Source of the DNA: Dermacentor variabilis | Lineage: Eukaryota; Arthropoda; Arachnida; Ixodida; Ixodidae | Direction of reading: 5' to 3' | Length of the DNA stretch: 64,000 nucleotides | Assembly (NCBI RefSeq): GCF_050947875.1 | Contig: NC_134569.1 | Span: 190,460,067-190,524,066, forward strand | Part shown: piece by piece, positions 7,698 through 19,383 of the stretch | Layout of the letters: each line of letters begins with the position of its first letter | How positions within the stretch are numbered: the stretch's first letter is position 1 | Position numbers and translations under genes: made by a program | Notes under the pieces: generated by a model | Database searches by the model: none | What the model was told of the DNA's origin: nothing | Seen by the model: the letters and a program-made list of their open reading frames with translations, nothing else

Positions 7698-10600
7698 CAT
7701 TGCCGCAAAACGCAGCCAGCATTGTTTAGGTACTGCTATTTCAATAAGTATTTCAACAGTGGTTCTATGAATAAACACAATATACTTTCACGTGTTTCAA
7801 TGTAGAAGTGTTCTTGGCCCTTATATCGCGTCTACTTGTATCCGCTGATGTACGCATGAATTTTCGAGGGCATGGGCATATGAGCAAAGGTAGGCTGCAC
7901 AAGACAGCTAGGATTATGTTAAATGCTTTCTTCCAACCTTGTTGAGTGTTTGCCTATTGCACTTTTTTCTTGCGCTGATGAAATAATGTTGCGCAAGACT
8001 AGTGCATAAACACGCCTTCAGCAAAGCCGCATAATAGAGACGTAGCGGTTAAGAGATATAAATAAATAAGCATCAGTAGTGCTCGTCGTCTTATATTCGG
8101 TATGCGGATAGTGTGTCACGAAGTAATTTGAAGAAAGTTTCGTAATTACTAGCAAGTTACACGTGCTTTTGCCTGTGCGTTGCTTTTATGTGATCGATTG
8201 TGCCCAGAAATGGTCAACTACGCAGTAATTTGAGGAGCAATTCTTACCGCCTTGTAGATCAACAGTCCAAAGATGTATTAAGAGTATGTACATCACCGGG
8301 ATATTAAAAAATGCACACATCGATCCACTTTAATAAGATTGGGAAGCTTTCCAAGCATATTAGTGCCTATGCAAATAACGTAACGACAAAAGTTGCAATG
8401 TTCCAATACAGATTTTCATCAAGCAAACAAAAGAAAAGAAAAAAAAGAAAAGGTCGCAGGTGGCGTCCATTTATTTCTTCTACATTTGCGCTTATATTCG
8501 TTTTGGCGTGCTTCGATTTGTACTCCTGTGGTTGACGAGCATGTATTCACAGTTGTGAAAGGCCGTCGGTACGCCTGCGAAAGTGTTCTTTCAGAACTAC
8601 CGGGCCAGAAGCGTTTAGAAATCGTTGTATATTAATTACCCATTGCGTTTCATTTTCCTGTGCTGCCCTCTGCCGCAAACAGCTGGAAACATTTTCGAAG
8701 GGCGTCGGGGCTTTCGCCGGTTGATTTGTGTACCTGCGCCCACGGTGAGTGCGCTTCATGTGTGCGTTTCGCGGATCGATAATCATTAATAATGTTTTCT
8801 CCGGGCAGAATGTCGTTCGTGGAAGCCACGAAGCAGTCAATGACTACTGGGTGAGGGGGCCTGTGTGCGCTGTTGTGCAAACGGTGCGACCGATAAAGGC
8901 ACGTGAAGTTCCGTTTGCCGACAAGGCTGCCTTGGAGTTTGAGGTCGCTGATTTTAGACTTGAATCTCGCATTTGGTATTTTTGTTAAACATTATTATCA
9001 CATTTCGCATATTCAAAAGGTATTCGAGCGCAGCCTTCTACGCCGGATTTATCGAAGCGGTAAACTTGTTTGCGTAGACATCTACAGGCGCAGATCGTTG
9101 AGCGTCAGATATTCTGTAAAAGGTGCATCGCTGATATGAAATAATCTCTGAACGTAGCAAAACATACATATCTGCGCATATGTGCCGAGTTGTACAACCC
9201 GGAGACGCGACAATATGAGCTGCCGAGCCACTTCAACAATGGCAACTGTGATCCAGATAACATATTACGGGCTGTTAATTTATTTCTGATTCTCGCTTTT
9301 TTGAACTCCATCATACTCAGCAGTTTGCGCGTACCAGGAAACGTTTTTGAGAAAACTGTGCTCGCATAATTTAAGAGCTCATTTACAGACCGTGTCGTTC
9401 TCTCGCGTAAAGTTGGATGCCATCGGTGAGACAGATTGTACAACTGAGAGAGGCAGTTGTTTCTTCTTGTGTATACGAAATGCACCGGCTCTTGTTTCTC
9501 GCTTGACACAGAGGCAAACAATGCATCTCTGGAATTGTCAAATGTGTCGGCTTAGCTGCAAATATTGCCCCAACGATCTACGTAGCGAATGTGAACGGAC
9601 ACATACGGCAACGGTGGCGTACAGATTTTGGCACAACGCTGCGTCACCACTTGCCGCTTATAGTGTATACGCGCCTTGCGAAGTGGAGTGTAGTCGACTT
9701 CTAATCGCGAACGACAGCACTGAGCTATGAAAGCTCTTTCATTCTTTCTAACTGCTTCCCTTTCAGCTCAAGTCAACCAAAAGTGTGTGCACGAGCACGA
9801 CGGCATTAGGCTTAACATTCGCTGAACAGCATCAGCATTGACTCAAACTTCATGTGCACGGATGGCGCGGGAGGGTTGAATCTTGTGCATTTCAACTTTT
9901 AGGCATGTTTTTCCACACTTTGACGGCGATTAATAAGATACACAAGCGAAGGCGCTGTCGCCATTTCGCGTCGTCAGTTTGATAGCCGATCGCTTAGGCT
10001 TCGTTGGCCGGCGCACTGATTTTCTCGGTGCTGTTGACAAGAAAGCCCGTCGCAGTGCGGCAACTCGCGCTCGTCGGCTGCGTCGTGTTCGGCCTGATAT
10101 GATATTGTGCTTTCAGTGACGCATTGTACTAAACAGTTGGTCACTCGTTGACGTGAGCGTCTTGTCGGTTTCGTATCGACCCAGTCTTACCGCGCCTTGA
10201 ATGAGTACGTGAAGCCACGCGCGCGCTGCCACCACCAGCATGTGAGGGCCGACCTTGCAACAAGACTTCGTCCTCAACGTGATATTTTAAAGCGTTGCCC
10301 AAGTATAACACAAGGGCTTTTGGTTAATGAATTGACCAGCCATCAACGAAGGGCGCAGTCCATACGACAACCTAGTCGCTTTTTGTTTAAAAGTTGACTT
10401 GCAGTCTTAAGCTACACATGTTTTCGGCACCGCGCTGACGCTGACGAGCTACCAGTGGAGTTTCAAGGCAATACATAACACGAGCGTTTCTAGCCGCGTG
10501 CGTCCGAGCGCTTACTTTTTTTCTTTTCTTTGACAGGGGACTTTCCCGGCACGCGGGGTTGCGCACGACCCTTCCAAGATGTTTCGCGACTAACCCGCTA

Positions 10601-10743
10601 GGCCTGGGCGCATGCGCCGTCGCACCATGAAAAGTCCAGATTTGCCTCAGGCGAGAAGGGAACAAAAGGATTCCGGAGTAGGTAAGTGGGAGAAAGCGTT
10701 CCCGCACACAAAACACGATGTTAACATGCGAAATGTCACCGAA

Positions 10744-10900
10744 GTCGTGGCGCAGTGGTTAGGGCGCCGGCCTCGGCTTCGGGAGGTGGCGGGTTCGAAT
10801 CCCACCGCCGGCGGAGACCCACCGCATAAAGGGTACAAGTGTCTCCCCTGCCCGGAGCATGGCTCCAATTCGTGGGATGTGCACTTGGGGGGCGCTGCTA
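10744..10900 (+). mobile_element. tRNA-derived SINE (U2 copy)
   Basis: Intact A and B boxes. The flank downstream reads CTTAGAGTGG, shared with U3. Confidence 0.75.
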
Positions 10901-12199
10901 ACTCCGCTGCGTCATTCTTCAAACCAGCTTAGAGTGGCTAGAAGCATGACGCTCTGTGGTTGCTGACATAACTCATTCGGTCGTAGACCTGAGTGGTATG
11001 TCTGGCAATTCACGCGTAAATTAATCCCCACCAAAAAATACCGGTGTTGCCGTAACAGTAGCGGAGGTTGCGGCAAAAAATCGCCACCGGTGCCTCTTCT
11101 TTTTTTCTTTTTACCCCCAAAACATGTCCTTCTTTTAACCGTGAAGCTACGCTTTATGTCCGCAATAACGAGAACAAGGAATGATATTTTATATAGCTTA
11201 AAAGTCTATATATTGCGGACAAATATCGGTGTATATAAGCATGGGGACTATGTGGGTGCCGTGAAGAAAACGTTTTGTTGAAATCTTTGTGTACTTCAGA
11301 CGCTTAGAAAAAAAAAGTCGACTGCTAGCCGGTGTAGGAACATTGTAAGTTGATTAATGCCACCCTATGTATCAGTGAAATAGAAATTCTATACAAAATG
11401 ACTATACAGTTTAGTCGATTCTCTGTTTTCTTTCGCGGCTGATGTCAGTTATGACTGGCTAAGACCAAAGTCAAACTCTGAAACGATAGCTCGGTGTACA
11501 TTCGGTGATGAAATGTAGCCTTTATTTACCAATTTCGCCTAGTTTCAATGATCGTCAGCCTACCGATCACAATTTCAAACTGGAGGCGATTCAACTTTGA
11601 CCATTGGGTATCTGCTGGTTGTGGTATCGACGAGAATAGCGCAAGAGCCTCTTGGTATGTGCCAAAATTGTCAATTTTCTGCCCGTTGCAATATGGACAC
11701 GTAGAGGACTTGAGGAACTAGGAACGTGTTCGAACTACAACATACGCGTTCAGTATGCGATATAGGAATGGTCCAATTCATGACCAGTCGTCGATAAATA
11801 ATGTGCCACGTTTACGCCAGGTATACGTACTCCTAACAAGCTGCTTGAGCCAACTTTAACGCGATAGCGTTAAGGGCCCGGTGTCCCCCCAAAATCTGGT
11901 GTCGGAACCCCGCGTCGGACGTCGTTTTCGACAAAATGATTTTCAAACCAGCCATAACCAAGGTCCTCCATTTGGCGTAAGAAGGCGATTTAATTGAATG
12001 CCTCAATCTGAAATACGCCGAAAAATTGTAACGTATGACATACACACAAACCGACAGACATGATAGTGGCGGATTGTAATTTTACAATCCGAGAAAATAT
12101 AACTATGTTACGCGAAAACTCAAAGAAACGCCTTTCCCAGCGCTTCACCATTGATGGACCGCCAACGGAGTCCGCCATTTGCAGGCGCCGGCTCGTGAG

Positions 12200-12752
12200 T
12201 AGACAGTTTTAGTTTAGCGTGCGCAACTATAGCGTACGCTATACGCTATAATATAGCGTACGCTAAGCAGCGCACGTTTTCTACAATTTTAGTTGGCCGG
12301 CGATATCTTCGGATCTCAGAGGCCATATGCCGTCGTTGCGGCTATTTCGCGCCTTTAGCGACAGGTGGCGCTGACATCTCGAACGTTTCTTTCGTTAGGC
12401 TTCGACTCGTTCGAAACGAGAAGCGAACTCGAAAACAGCACGAGGTTATCCATAATACTCTGTCGTCGAAGCGGCCTGAGACTAAGCGAAAGCCGTTTAC
12501 ACAGTCATTTGCTACGAACGAAGTGCATTTTACAAAAGCAACGCCAAATTCAATTCGAAGTGGGCAGCCGGGACCGCCGCCGTGTTTCCCGCAAGCTCCG
12601 CAAACCCCGCAAAAACGCTAACGCTAACTCGTTTGCGTTGCGTACGCCCGCTATACCCGCTATTTCGTTTAGCGTTCAGCGCATGCGCAGTGACGACCCG
12701 CTATTTTTTAGCGTACGCAATGGAATAGCGTACGCTATACTAAAACTGTCTA
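12200..12752. mobile_element. MITE-like TIR element (U3 copy)
   Basis: Both palindromes are intact and the right end is of the TATACT type. The sequence appears identical to the U4 and U6 copies, in line with the shared left-half haplotype of those three units. Confidence 0.75.
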
Positions 12753-13357
12753 ACATCTCGGGGGCGACGGAGTGGTGCGCCCAGTTCCTTGCAATGCCTC
12801 CAGATGGCGCTCGCCTACGCCGCGTCGGGCCGCACGCTGGAAGCCCCATTTCTTCCGGAAAGCCCCCCTTCGTGGCTAGCGTTCGCAGCCGACGTTTCCC
12901 GGTAAACATTACAGGTACAAATGCTCCAGTTGCCGGGAAGTGTGAGAAGCAGTCAGGGATCTTTGAATGCTGTCACGTGCCACTCTTAAACGCGAAGCAT
13001 AAGCGTGCTCCATTTTTAACAGATCTATTTGATATATTGCTGAATAAAATGCAGAGGCAGAATAAACAACACAGGTCAAAAGGGGAGAAGGAGGAAAGCG
13101 AGCTGCCTGATCAGATGATGCATGAACGCAGGATGACGTCATGCTTTAGTGGAGGAGGGCTAAAAGTGCACGAGAGCCAGTTATCGGGGGCCGATCCACC
13201 ACATACATCTTCAGGTCGAGCACGGGCGCATGATGGATAGCATTGCCGCAAAACGCAGCCAGCATTGTTTAGGTACTGCTATTTCAATAAGTATTTCAAC
13301 AGTGGTTCTATGAATAAACACAATATACTTTCACGTGTTTCAATGTAGAAGTGTTCT

Positions 13358-13592
13358 AATAATAATATTTGGGCTTTTACGTACCAAAACCACTTTCTGA
13401 TTATGAGGCACGCCGTAGTGGAGGACTCCGGAAATTTTGACCACCTGGGGTTCTTTAACGTGCACCTAAATCTAAGCACACGGGTGTTTTCGCATTTCGC
13501 CCCCATCGAAATGCGGCCGCCGTGGCCGGGATTCGATCCCGCGACCTCGTGCTCAGCAGCCCAACACCATAGCCACTGAGCAACCACGGCGG
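13358..13592 (-). mobile_element. Ruka-type tRNA-derived SINE inserted in U3
   Basis: Read on the minus strand it starts CCGCCGTGGTTGCTCAGTGG (A box TTGCTCAGTGG), has a B box GGATCGAATCC, then a body with CACGTTAAAGAACCCCAGG and CTCCACTACGGCGTGCCTC, and ends in an A/T-rich AATATTATTATT tail. It is flanked by a perfect 13-base target duplication GTAGAAGTGTTCT (13345-13357 and 13593-13605) that occurs once at the empty site in U1, U2, U5 and U7-U11. The body is one I recall as extremely common in hard-tick genomes; whether it is Ruka itself or a relative cannot be settled here. Confidence 0.88.
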
Positions 13593-16534
13593 GTAGAAGT
13601 GTTCTTGGCCCTTATATCGCGTCTACTTGTATCCGCTGATGTACGCATGAATTTTCGAGGGCATTGGCATATGAGCAAAGGTAGGCTGCACAAGACAGCT
13701 AGGATTATGTTAAATGCTTTCTTCCAACCTTGTTGAGTGTTTGCCTATTGCACTTTTTTCTTGCGCTGATGAAATAATGTTGCGCAAGACTAGTGCATAA
13801 ACACGCCTTCAGCAAAGCCGCATAATAGAGACGTAGCGGTTAAGAGATATAAATAAATAAGCATTAGTAGTGCTCGTCGTCTTATATTCGGTATGCGGAT
13901 AGTGTGTCACGAAGTAATTTGAAGAAAGTTTCGTAATTACTAGCAAGTTACACGTGCTTTTGCCTGTGCGTTGCTTTTATGTGATCGATTGTGCCCAGAA
14001 ATGGTCAACTACGCAGTAATTTGAGGAGCAATTCTTACCGCCTTGTAGATCAACAGTCCAAAGATGTATTAAGAGTATGTACATCACCGGGATATTAAAA
14101 AATGCACACATCGATCCACTTTAATAAGATTGGGAAGCTTTCCAAGCATATTAGTGCCTATGCAAATAACGTAACGACAAAAGTTGCAATGTTCCAATAC
14201 AGATTTTCATCAAGCAAACAAAAGAAAAGAAAAAAAAGAAAAGGTCGCAGGTGGCGTCCATTTATTTCTTCTACATTTGCGCTTATATTCGTTTTGGCGT
14301 GCTTCGATTTGTACTCCTGTGGTTGACGAGCATGTATTCACAGTTGTGAAAGGCCGTCGGTACGCCTGCGAAAGTGTTCTTTCAGAACTACCGGGCCAGA
14401 AGCGTTTAGAAATCGTTGTATATTAATTACCCATTGCGTTTCATTTTCCTGTGCTGCCCTCTGCCGCAAACAGCTGGAAACATTTTCGAAGGGCGTCGGG
14501 GCTTTCGCCGGTTGATTTGTGTACCTGCGCCCACGGTGAGTGCGCTTCATGTGTGCGTTTCGCGGATCGATAATCATTAATAATGTTTTCTCCGGGCAGA
14601 ATGTCGTTCGTGGAAGCCACGAAGCAGTCAATGACTACTGGGTGAGGGGGCCTGTGTGCGCTGTTGTGCAAACGGTGCGACCGATAAAGGCACGTGAAGT
14701 TCCGTTTGCCGACAAGGCTGCCTTGGAGTTTGAGGTCGCTGATTTTAGACTTGAATCTCGCATTTGGTATTTTTGTTAAACATTATTATCACATTTCGCA
14801 TATTCAAAAGGTATTCGAGCGCAGCCTTCTACGCCGGATTTATCGAAGCGGTAAACTTGTTTGCGTAGACATCTACAGGCGCAGATCGTTGAGCGTCAGA
14901 TATTCTGTAAAAGGTGCATCGCTGATATGAAATAATCTCTGAACGTAGCAAAACATACATATCTGCGCATATGTGCCGAGTTGTACCACCCGGAGACGCG
15001 ACAATATGAGCTGCCGAGCCACTTCAACAATGGCAACTGTGATCCAGATAACATATTACGGGCTGTTAATTTATTTCTGATTCTCGCTTTTTTGAACTCC
15101 ATCATACTCAGCAGTTTGCGCGTACCAGGAAACGTTTTTGAGAAAACTGTGCTCGCATAATTTAAGAGCTCATTTACAGACCGTGTCGTTCTCTCGCGTA
15201 AAGTTGGATGCCATCGGTGAGACAGATTGTACAACTGAGAGAGGCAGTTGTTTCTTCTTGTGTATACGAAATGCACCGGCTCTTGTTTCTCGCTTGACAC
15301 AGAGGCAAACAATGCATCTCTGGAATTGTCAAATGTGTCGGCTTAGCTGCAAATATTGCCCCAACGATCTACGTAGCGAATGTGAACGGACACATACGGC
15401 AACGGTGGCGTACAGATTTTGGCACAACGCTGCGTCACCACTTGCCGCTTATAGTGTATACGCGCCTTGCGAAGTGGAGTGTAGTCGACTTCTAATCGCG
15501 AACGACAGCACTGAGCTATGAAAGCTCTTTCATTCTTTCTAACTGCTTCCCTTTCAGCTCAAGTCAACCAAAAGTGTGTGCACGAGCACGACGGCATTAG
15601 GCTTAACATTCGCTGAACAGCATCAGCATTGACTCAAACTTCATGTGCACGGATGGCGCGGGAGGGTTGAATCTTGTGCATTTCAACTTTTAGGCATGTT
15701 TTTCCACACTTTGACGGCGATTAATAAGATACACAAGCGAAGGCGCTGTCGCCATTTCGCGTCGTCAGTTTGATAGCCGATCGCTTAGGCTTCGTTGGCC
15801 GGCGCACTGATTTTCTCGGTGCTGTTGACAAGAAAGCCCGTCGCAGTGCGGCAACTCGCGCTCGTCGGCTGCGTCGTGTTCGGCCTGATATGATATTGTG
15901 CTTTCAGTGACGCATTGTACTAAACAGTTGGTCACTCGTTGACGTGAGCGTCTTGTCGGTTTCGTATCGACCCAGTCTTACCGCGCCTTGAATGAGTACG
16001 TGAAGCCACGCGCGCGCTGCCACCACCAGCATGTGAGGGCCGACCTTGCAACAAGACTTCGTCCTCAACGTGATATTTTAAAGCGTTGCCCAAGTATAAC
16101 ACAAGGGCTTTTGGTTAATGAATTGACCAGCCATCAACGAAGGGCGCAGTCCATACGACAACCTAGTCGCTTTTTGTTTAAAAGTTGACTTGCAGTCTTA
16201 AGCTACACATGTTTTCGGCACCGCGCTGACGCTGACGAGCTACCAGTGGAGTTTCAAGGCAATACATAACACGAGCGTTTCTAGCCGCGTGCGTCCGAGC
16301 GCTTACTTTTTTTCTTTTCTTTGACAGGGGACTTTCCCGGCACGCGGGGTTGCGCACGACCCTTCCAAGATGTTTCGCGACTAACCCGCTAGGCCTGGGC
16401 GCATGCGCCGTCGCACCATGAAAAGTCCAGATTTGCCTCAGGCGAGAAGGGAACAAAAGGATTCCGGAGTAGGTAAGTGGGAGAAAGCGTTCCCGCACAC
16501 AAAACACGATGTTAACATGCGAAATGTCACCGAA

Positions 16535-16691
16535 GTCGTGGCGCAGTGGTTAGGGCGCCGGCCTCGGCTTCGGGAGGTGGCGGGTTCGAATCCCACCGCC
16601 GGCGGAGACCCACCGCATAAAGGGTACAAGTGTCTCCCCTGCCCGGAGCATGGCTCCAATTCGTGGGATGTGCACTTGGGGGGCGCTGCTA
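16535..16691 (+). mobile_element. tRNA-derived SINE (U3 copy)
   Basis: Matches the consensus of the array, with both promoter boxes intact. Confidence 0.75.
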
Positions 16692-17990
16692 ACTCCGCTG
16701 CGTCATTCTTCAAACCAGCTTAGAGTGGCTAGAAGCATGACGCTCTGTGGTTGCTGACATAACTCATTCGGTCGTAGACCTGAGTGGTATGTCTGGCAAT
16801 TCACGCGTAAATTAATCCCCACCAAAAAATACCGGTGTTGCCGTAACAGTAGCGGAGGTTGCGGCAAAAAATCGCCACCGGTGCCTCTTCTTTTTTTCTT
16901 TTTACCCCCAAAACATGTCCTTCTTTTAACCGTGAAGCTACGCTTTATGTCCGCAATAACGAGAACAAGGAATGATATTTTATATAGCTTAAAAGTCTAT
17001 ATATTGCGGACAAATATCGGTGTATATAAGCATGGGGACTATGTGGGTGCCGTGAAGAAAACGTTTTGTTGAAATCTTTGTGTACTTCAGACGCTTAGAA
17101 AAAAAAAGTCGACTGCTAGCCGGTGTAGGAACATTGTAAGTTGATTAATGCCACCCTATGTATCAGTGAAATAGAAATTCTATACAAAATGACTATACAG
17201 TTTAGTCGATTCTCTGTTTTCTTTCGCGGCTGATGTCAGTTATGACTGGCTAAGACCAAAGTCAAACTCTGAAACGATAGCTCGGTGTACATTCGGTGAT
17301 GAAATGTAGCCTTTATTTACCAATTTCGCCTAGTTTCAATGATCGTCAGCCTACCGATCACAATTTCAAACTGGAGGCGATTCAACTTTGACCATTGGGT
17401 ATCTGCTGGTTGTGGTATCGACGAGAATAGCGCAAGAGCCTCTTGGTATGTGCCAAAATTGTCAATTTTCTGCCCGTTGCAATATGGACACGTAGAGGAC
17501 TTGAGGAACTAGGAACGTGTTCGAACTACAACATACGCGTTCAGTATGCGATATAGGAATGGTCCAATTCATGACCAGTCGTCGATAAATAATGTGCCAC
17601 GTTTACGCCAGGTATACGTACTCCTAACAAGCTGCTTGAGCCAACTTTAACGCGATAGCGTTAAGGGCCCGGTGTCCCCCCAAAATCTGGTGTCGGAACC
17701 CCGCGTCGGACGTCGTTTTCGACAAAATGATTTTCAAACCAGCCATAACCAAGGTCCTCCATTTGGCGCAAGAAGGCGATTTAATTGAATGCCTCAATCT
17801 GAAATACGCCGAAAAATTGTAACGTATGACATACACACAAACCGACAGACATGATAGTGGCGGATTGTAATTTTACAATCCGAGAAAATATAACTATGTT
17901 ACGCGAAAACTCAAAGAAACGCCTTTCCCAGCGCTTCACCATTGATGGACCGCCAACGGAGTCCGCCATTTGCAGGCGCCGGCTCGTGAG

Positions 17991-18543
17991 TAGACAGTTT
18001 TAGTTTAGCGTGCGCAACTATAGCGTACGCTATACGCTATAATATAGCGTACGCTAAGCAGCGCACGTTTTCTACAATTTTAGTTGGCCGGCGATATCTT
18101 CGGATCTCAGAGGCCATATGCCGTCGTTGCGGCTATTTCGCGCCTTTAGCGACAGGTGGCGCTGACATCTCGAACGTTTCTTTCGTTAGGCTTCGACTCG
18201 TTCGAAACGAGAAGCGAACTCGAAAACAGCACGAGGTTATCCATAATACTCTGTCGTCGAAGCGGCCTGAGACTAAGCGAAAGCCGTTTACACAGTCATT
18301 TGCTACGAACGAAGTGCATTTTACAAAAGCAACGCCAAATTCAATTCGAAGTGGGCAGCCGGGACCGCCGCCGTGTTTCCCGCAAGCTCCGCAAACCCCG
18401 CAAAAACGCTAACGCTAACTCGTTTGCGTTGCGTACGCCCGCTATACCCGCTATTTCGTTTAGCGTTCAGCGCATGCGCAGTGACGACCCGCTATTTTTT
18501 AGCGTACGCAATGGAATAGCGTACGCTATACTAAAACTGTCTA
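17991..18543. mobile_element. MITE-like TIR element (U4 copy)
   Basis: I see no difference from the U3 copy. The right end is of the TATACT type, followed by CTAACATCTC. Confidence 0.75.
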
Positions 18544-19148
18544 ACATCTCGGGGGCGACGGAGTGGTGCGCCCAGTTCCTTGCAATGCCTCCAGATGGCG
18601 CTCGCCTACGCCGCGTCGGGCCGCACGCTGGAAGCCCCATTTCTTCCGGAAAGCCCCCCTTCGTGGCTAGCGTTCGCAGCCGACGTTTCCCGGTAAACAT
18701 TACAGGTACAAATGCTCCAGTTGCCGGGAAGTGTGAGAAGCAGTCAGGGATCTTTGAATGCTGTCACGTGCCACTCTTAAACGCGAAGCATAAGCGTGCT
18801 CCATTTTTAACAGATCTATTTGATATATTGCTGAATAAAATGCAGAGGCAGAATAAACAACACAGGTCAAAAGGGGAGAAGGAGGAAAGCGAGCTGCCTG
18901 ATCAGATGATGCATGAACGCAGGATGACGTCATGCTTTAGTGGAGGAGGGCTAAAAGTGCACGAGAGCCAGTTATCGGGGGCCGATCCACCACATACATC
19001 TTCAGGTCGAGCACGGGCGCATGATGGATAGCATTGCCGCAAAACGCAGCCAGCATTGTTTAGGTACTGCTATTTCAATAAGTATTTCAACAGTGGTTCT
19101 ATGAATAAACACAATATACTTTCACGTGTTTCAATGTAGAAGTGTTCT

Positions 19149-19383
19149 AATAATAATATTTGGGCTTTTACGTACCAAAACCACTTTCTGATTATGAGGC
19201 ACGCCGTAGTGGAGGACTCCGGAAATTTTGACCACCTGGGGTTCTTTAACGTGCACCTAAATCTAAGCACACGGGTGTTTTCGCATTTCGCCCCCATCGA
19301 AATGCGGCCGCCGTGGCCGGGATTCGATCCCGCGACCTCGTGCTCAGCAGCCCAACACCATAGCCACTGAGCAACCACGGCGG
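19149..19383 (-). mobile_element. Ruka-type SINE in U4
   Basis: Same length, orientation, site and target duplication as in U3 (GTAGAAGTGTTCT at 19136-19148 and 19384-19396). I see no sequence difference, so it is a copy of the U3 insertion made by unit duplication, not an independent transposition. Confidence 0.88.

Larger units (their letters stand above)
5563..11122. repeat. Macrosatellite unit U2 (5560 bp)
   Basis: Full unit without the Ruka-type insertion. Its right half is haplotype B: TGCTCGCATAATTTAAGAGC near 9358, AAGCTCTTTCATT near 9731 and CATAACACG near 10475. Private changes include CCATTGCTTCC near 7303, GTACAACCCGG near 9192 and GTGTTGGAAC near 6182. The 16-base segment missing from U3 and U4 is present. 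Confidence 0.97.
11123..16913. repeat. Macrosatellite unit U3 (5791 bp), with SINE insertion and 16-bp deletion
   Basis: The unit is longer because of the 235-bp SINE plus a 13-bp target duplication at 13345-13605, and shorter by 16 bases near 11415, where GCGGCCCATACCGCAA is absent. It has five Ts instead of six before AACAGATC near 13014. The right half is haplotype B. It is almost identical to U4, which suggests that these two are products of a recent duplication. Confidence 0.97.

Noticed and set aside
12365..13240. A 291-codon open frame (also at 18156-19031 and 29525-30400) as a gene
   Set aside because: It begins inside the MITE-like element, is longer than the 222-codon version only because U3, U4 and U6 have one T fewer near 13014, starts without a good initiation context, and has no recognisable domain.
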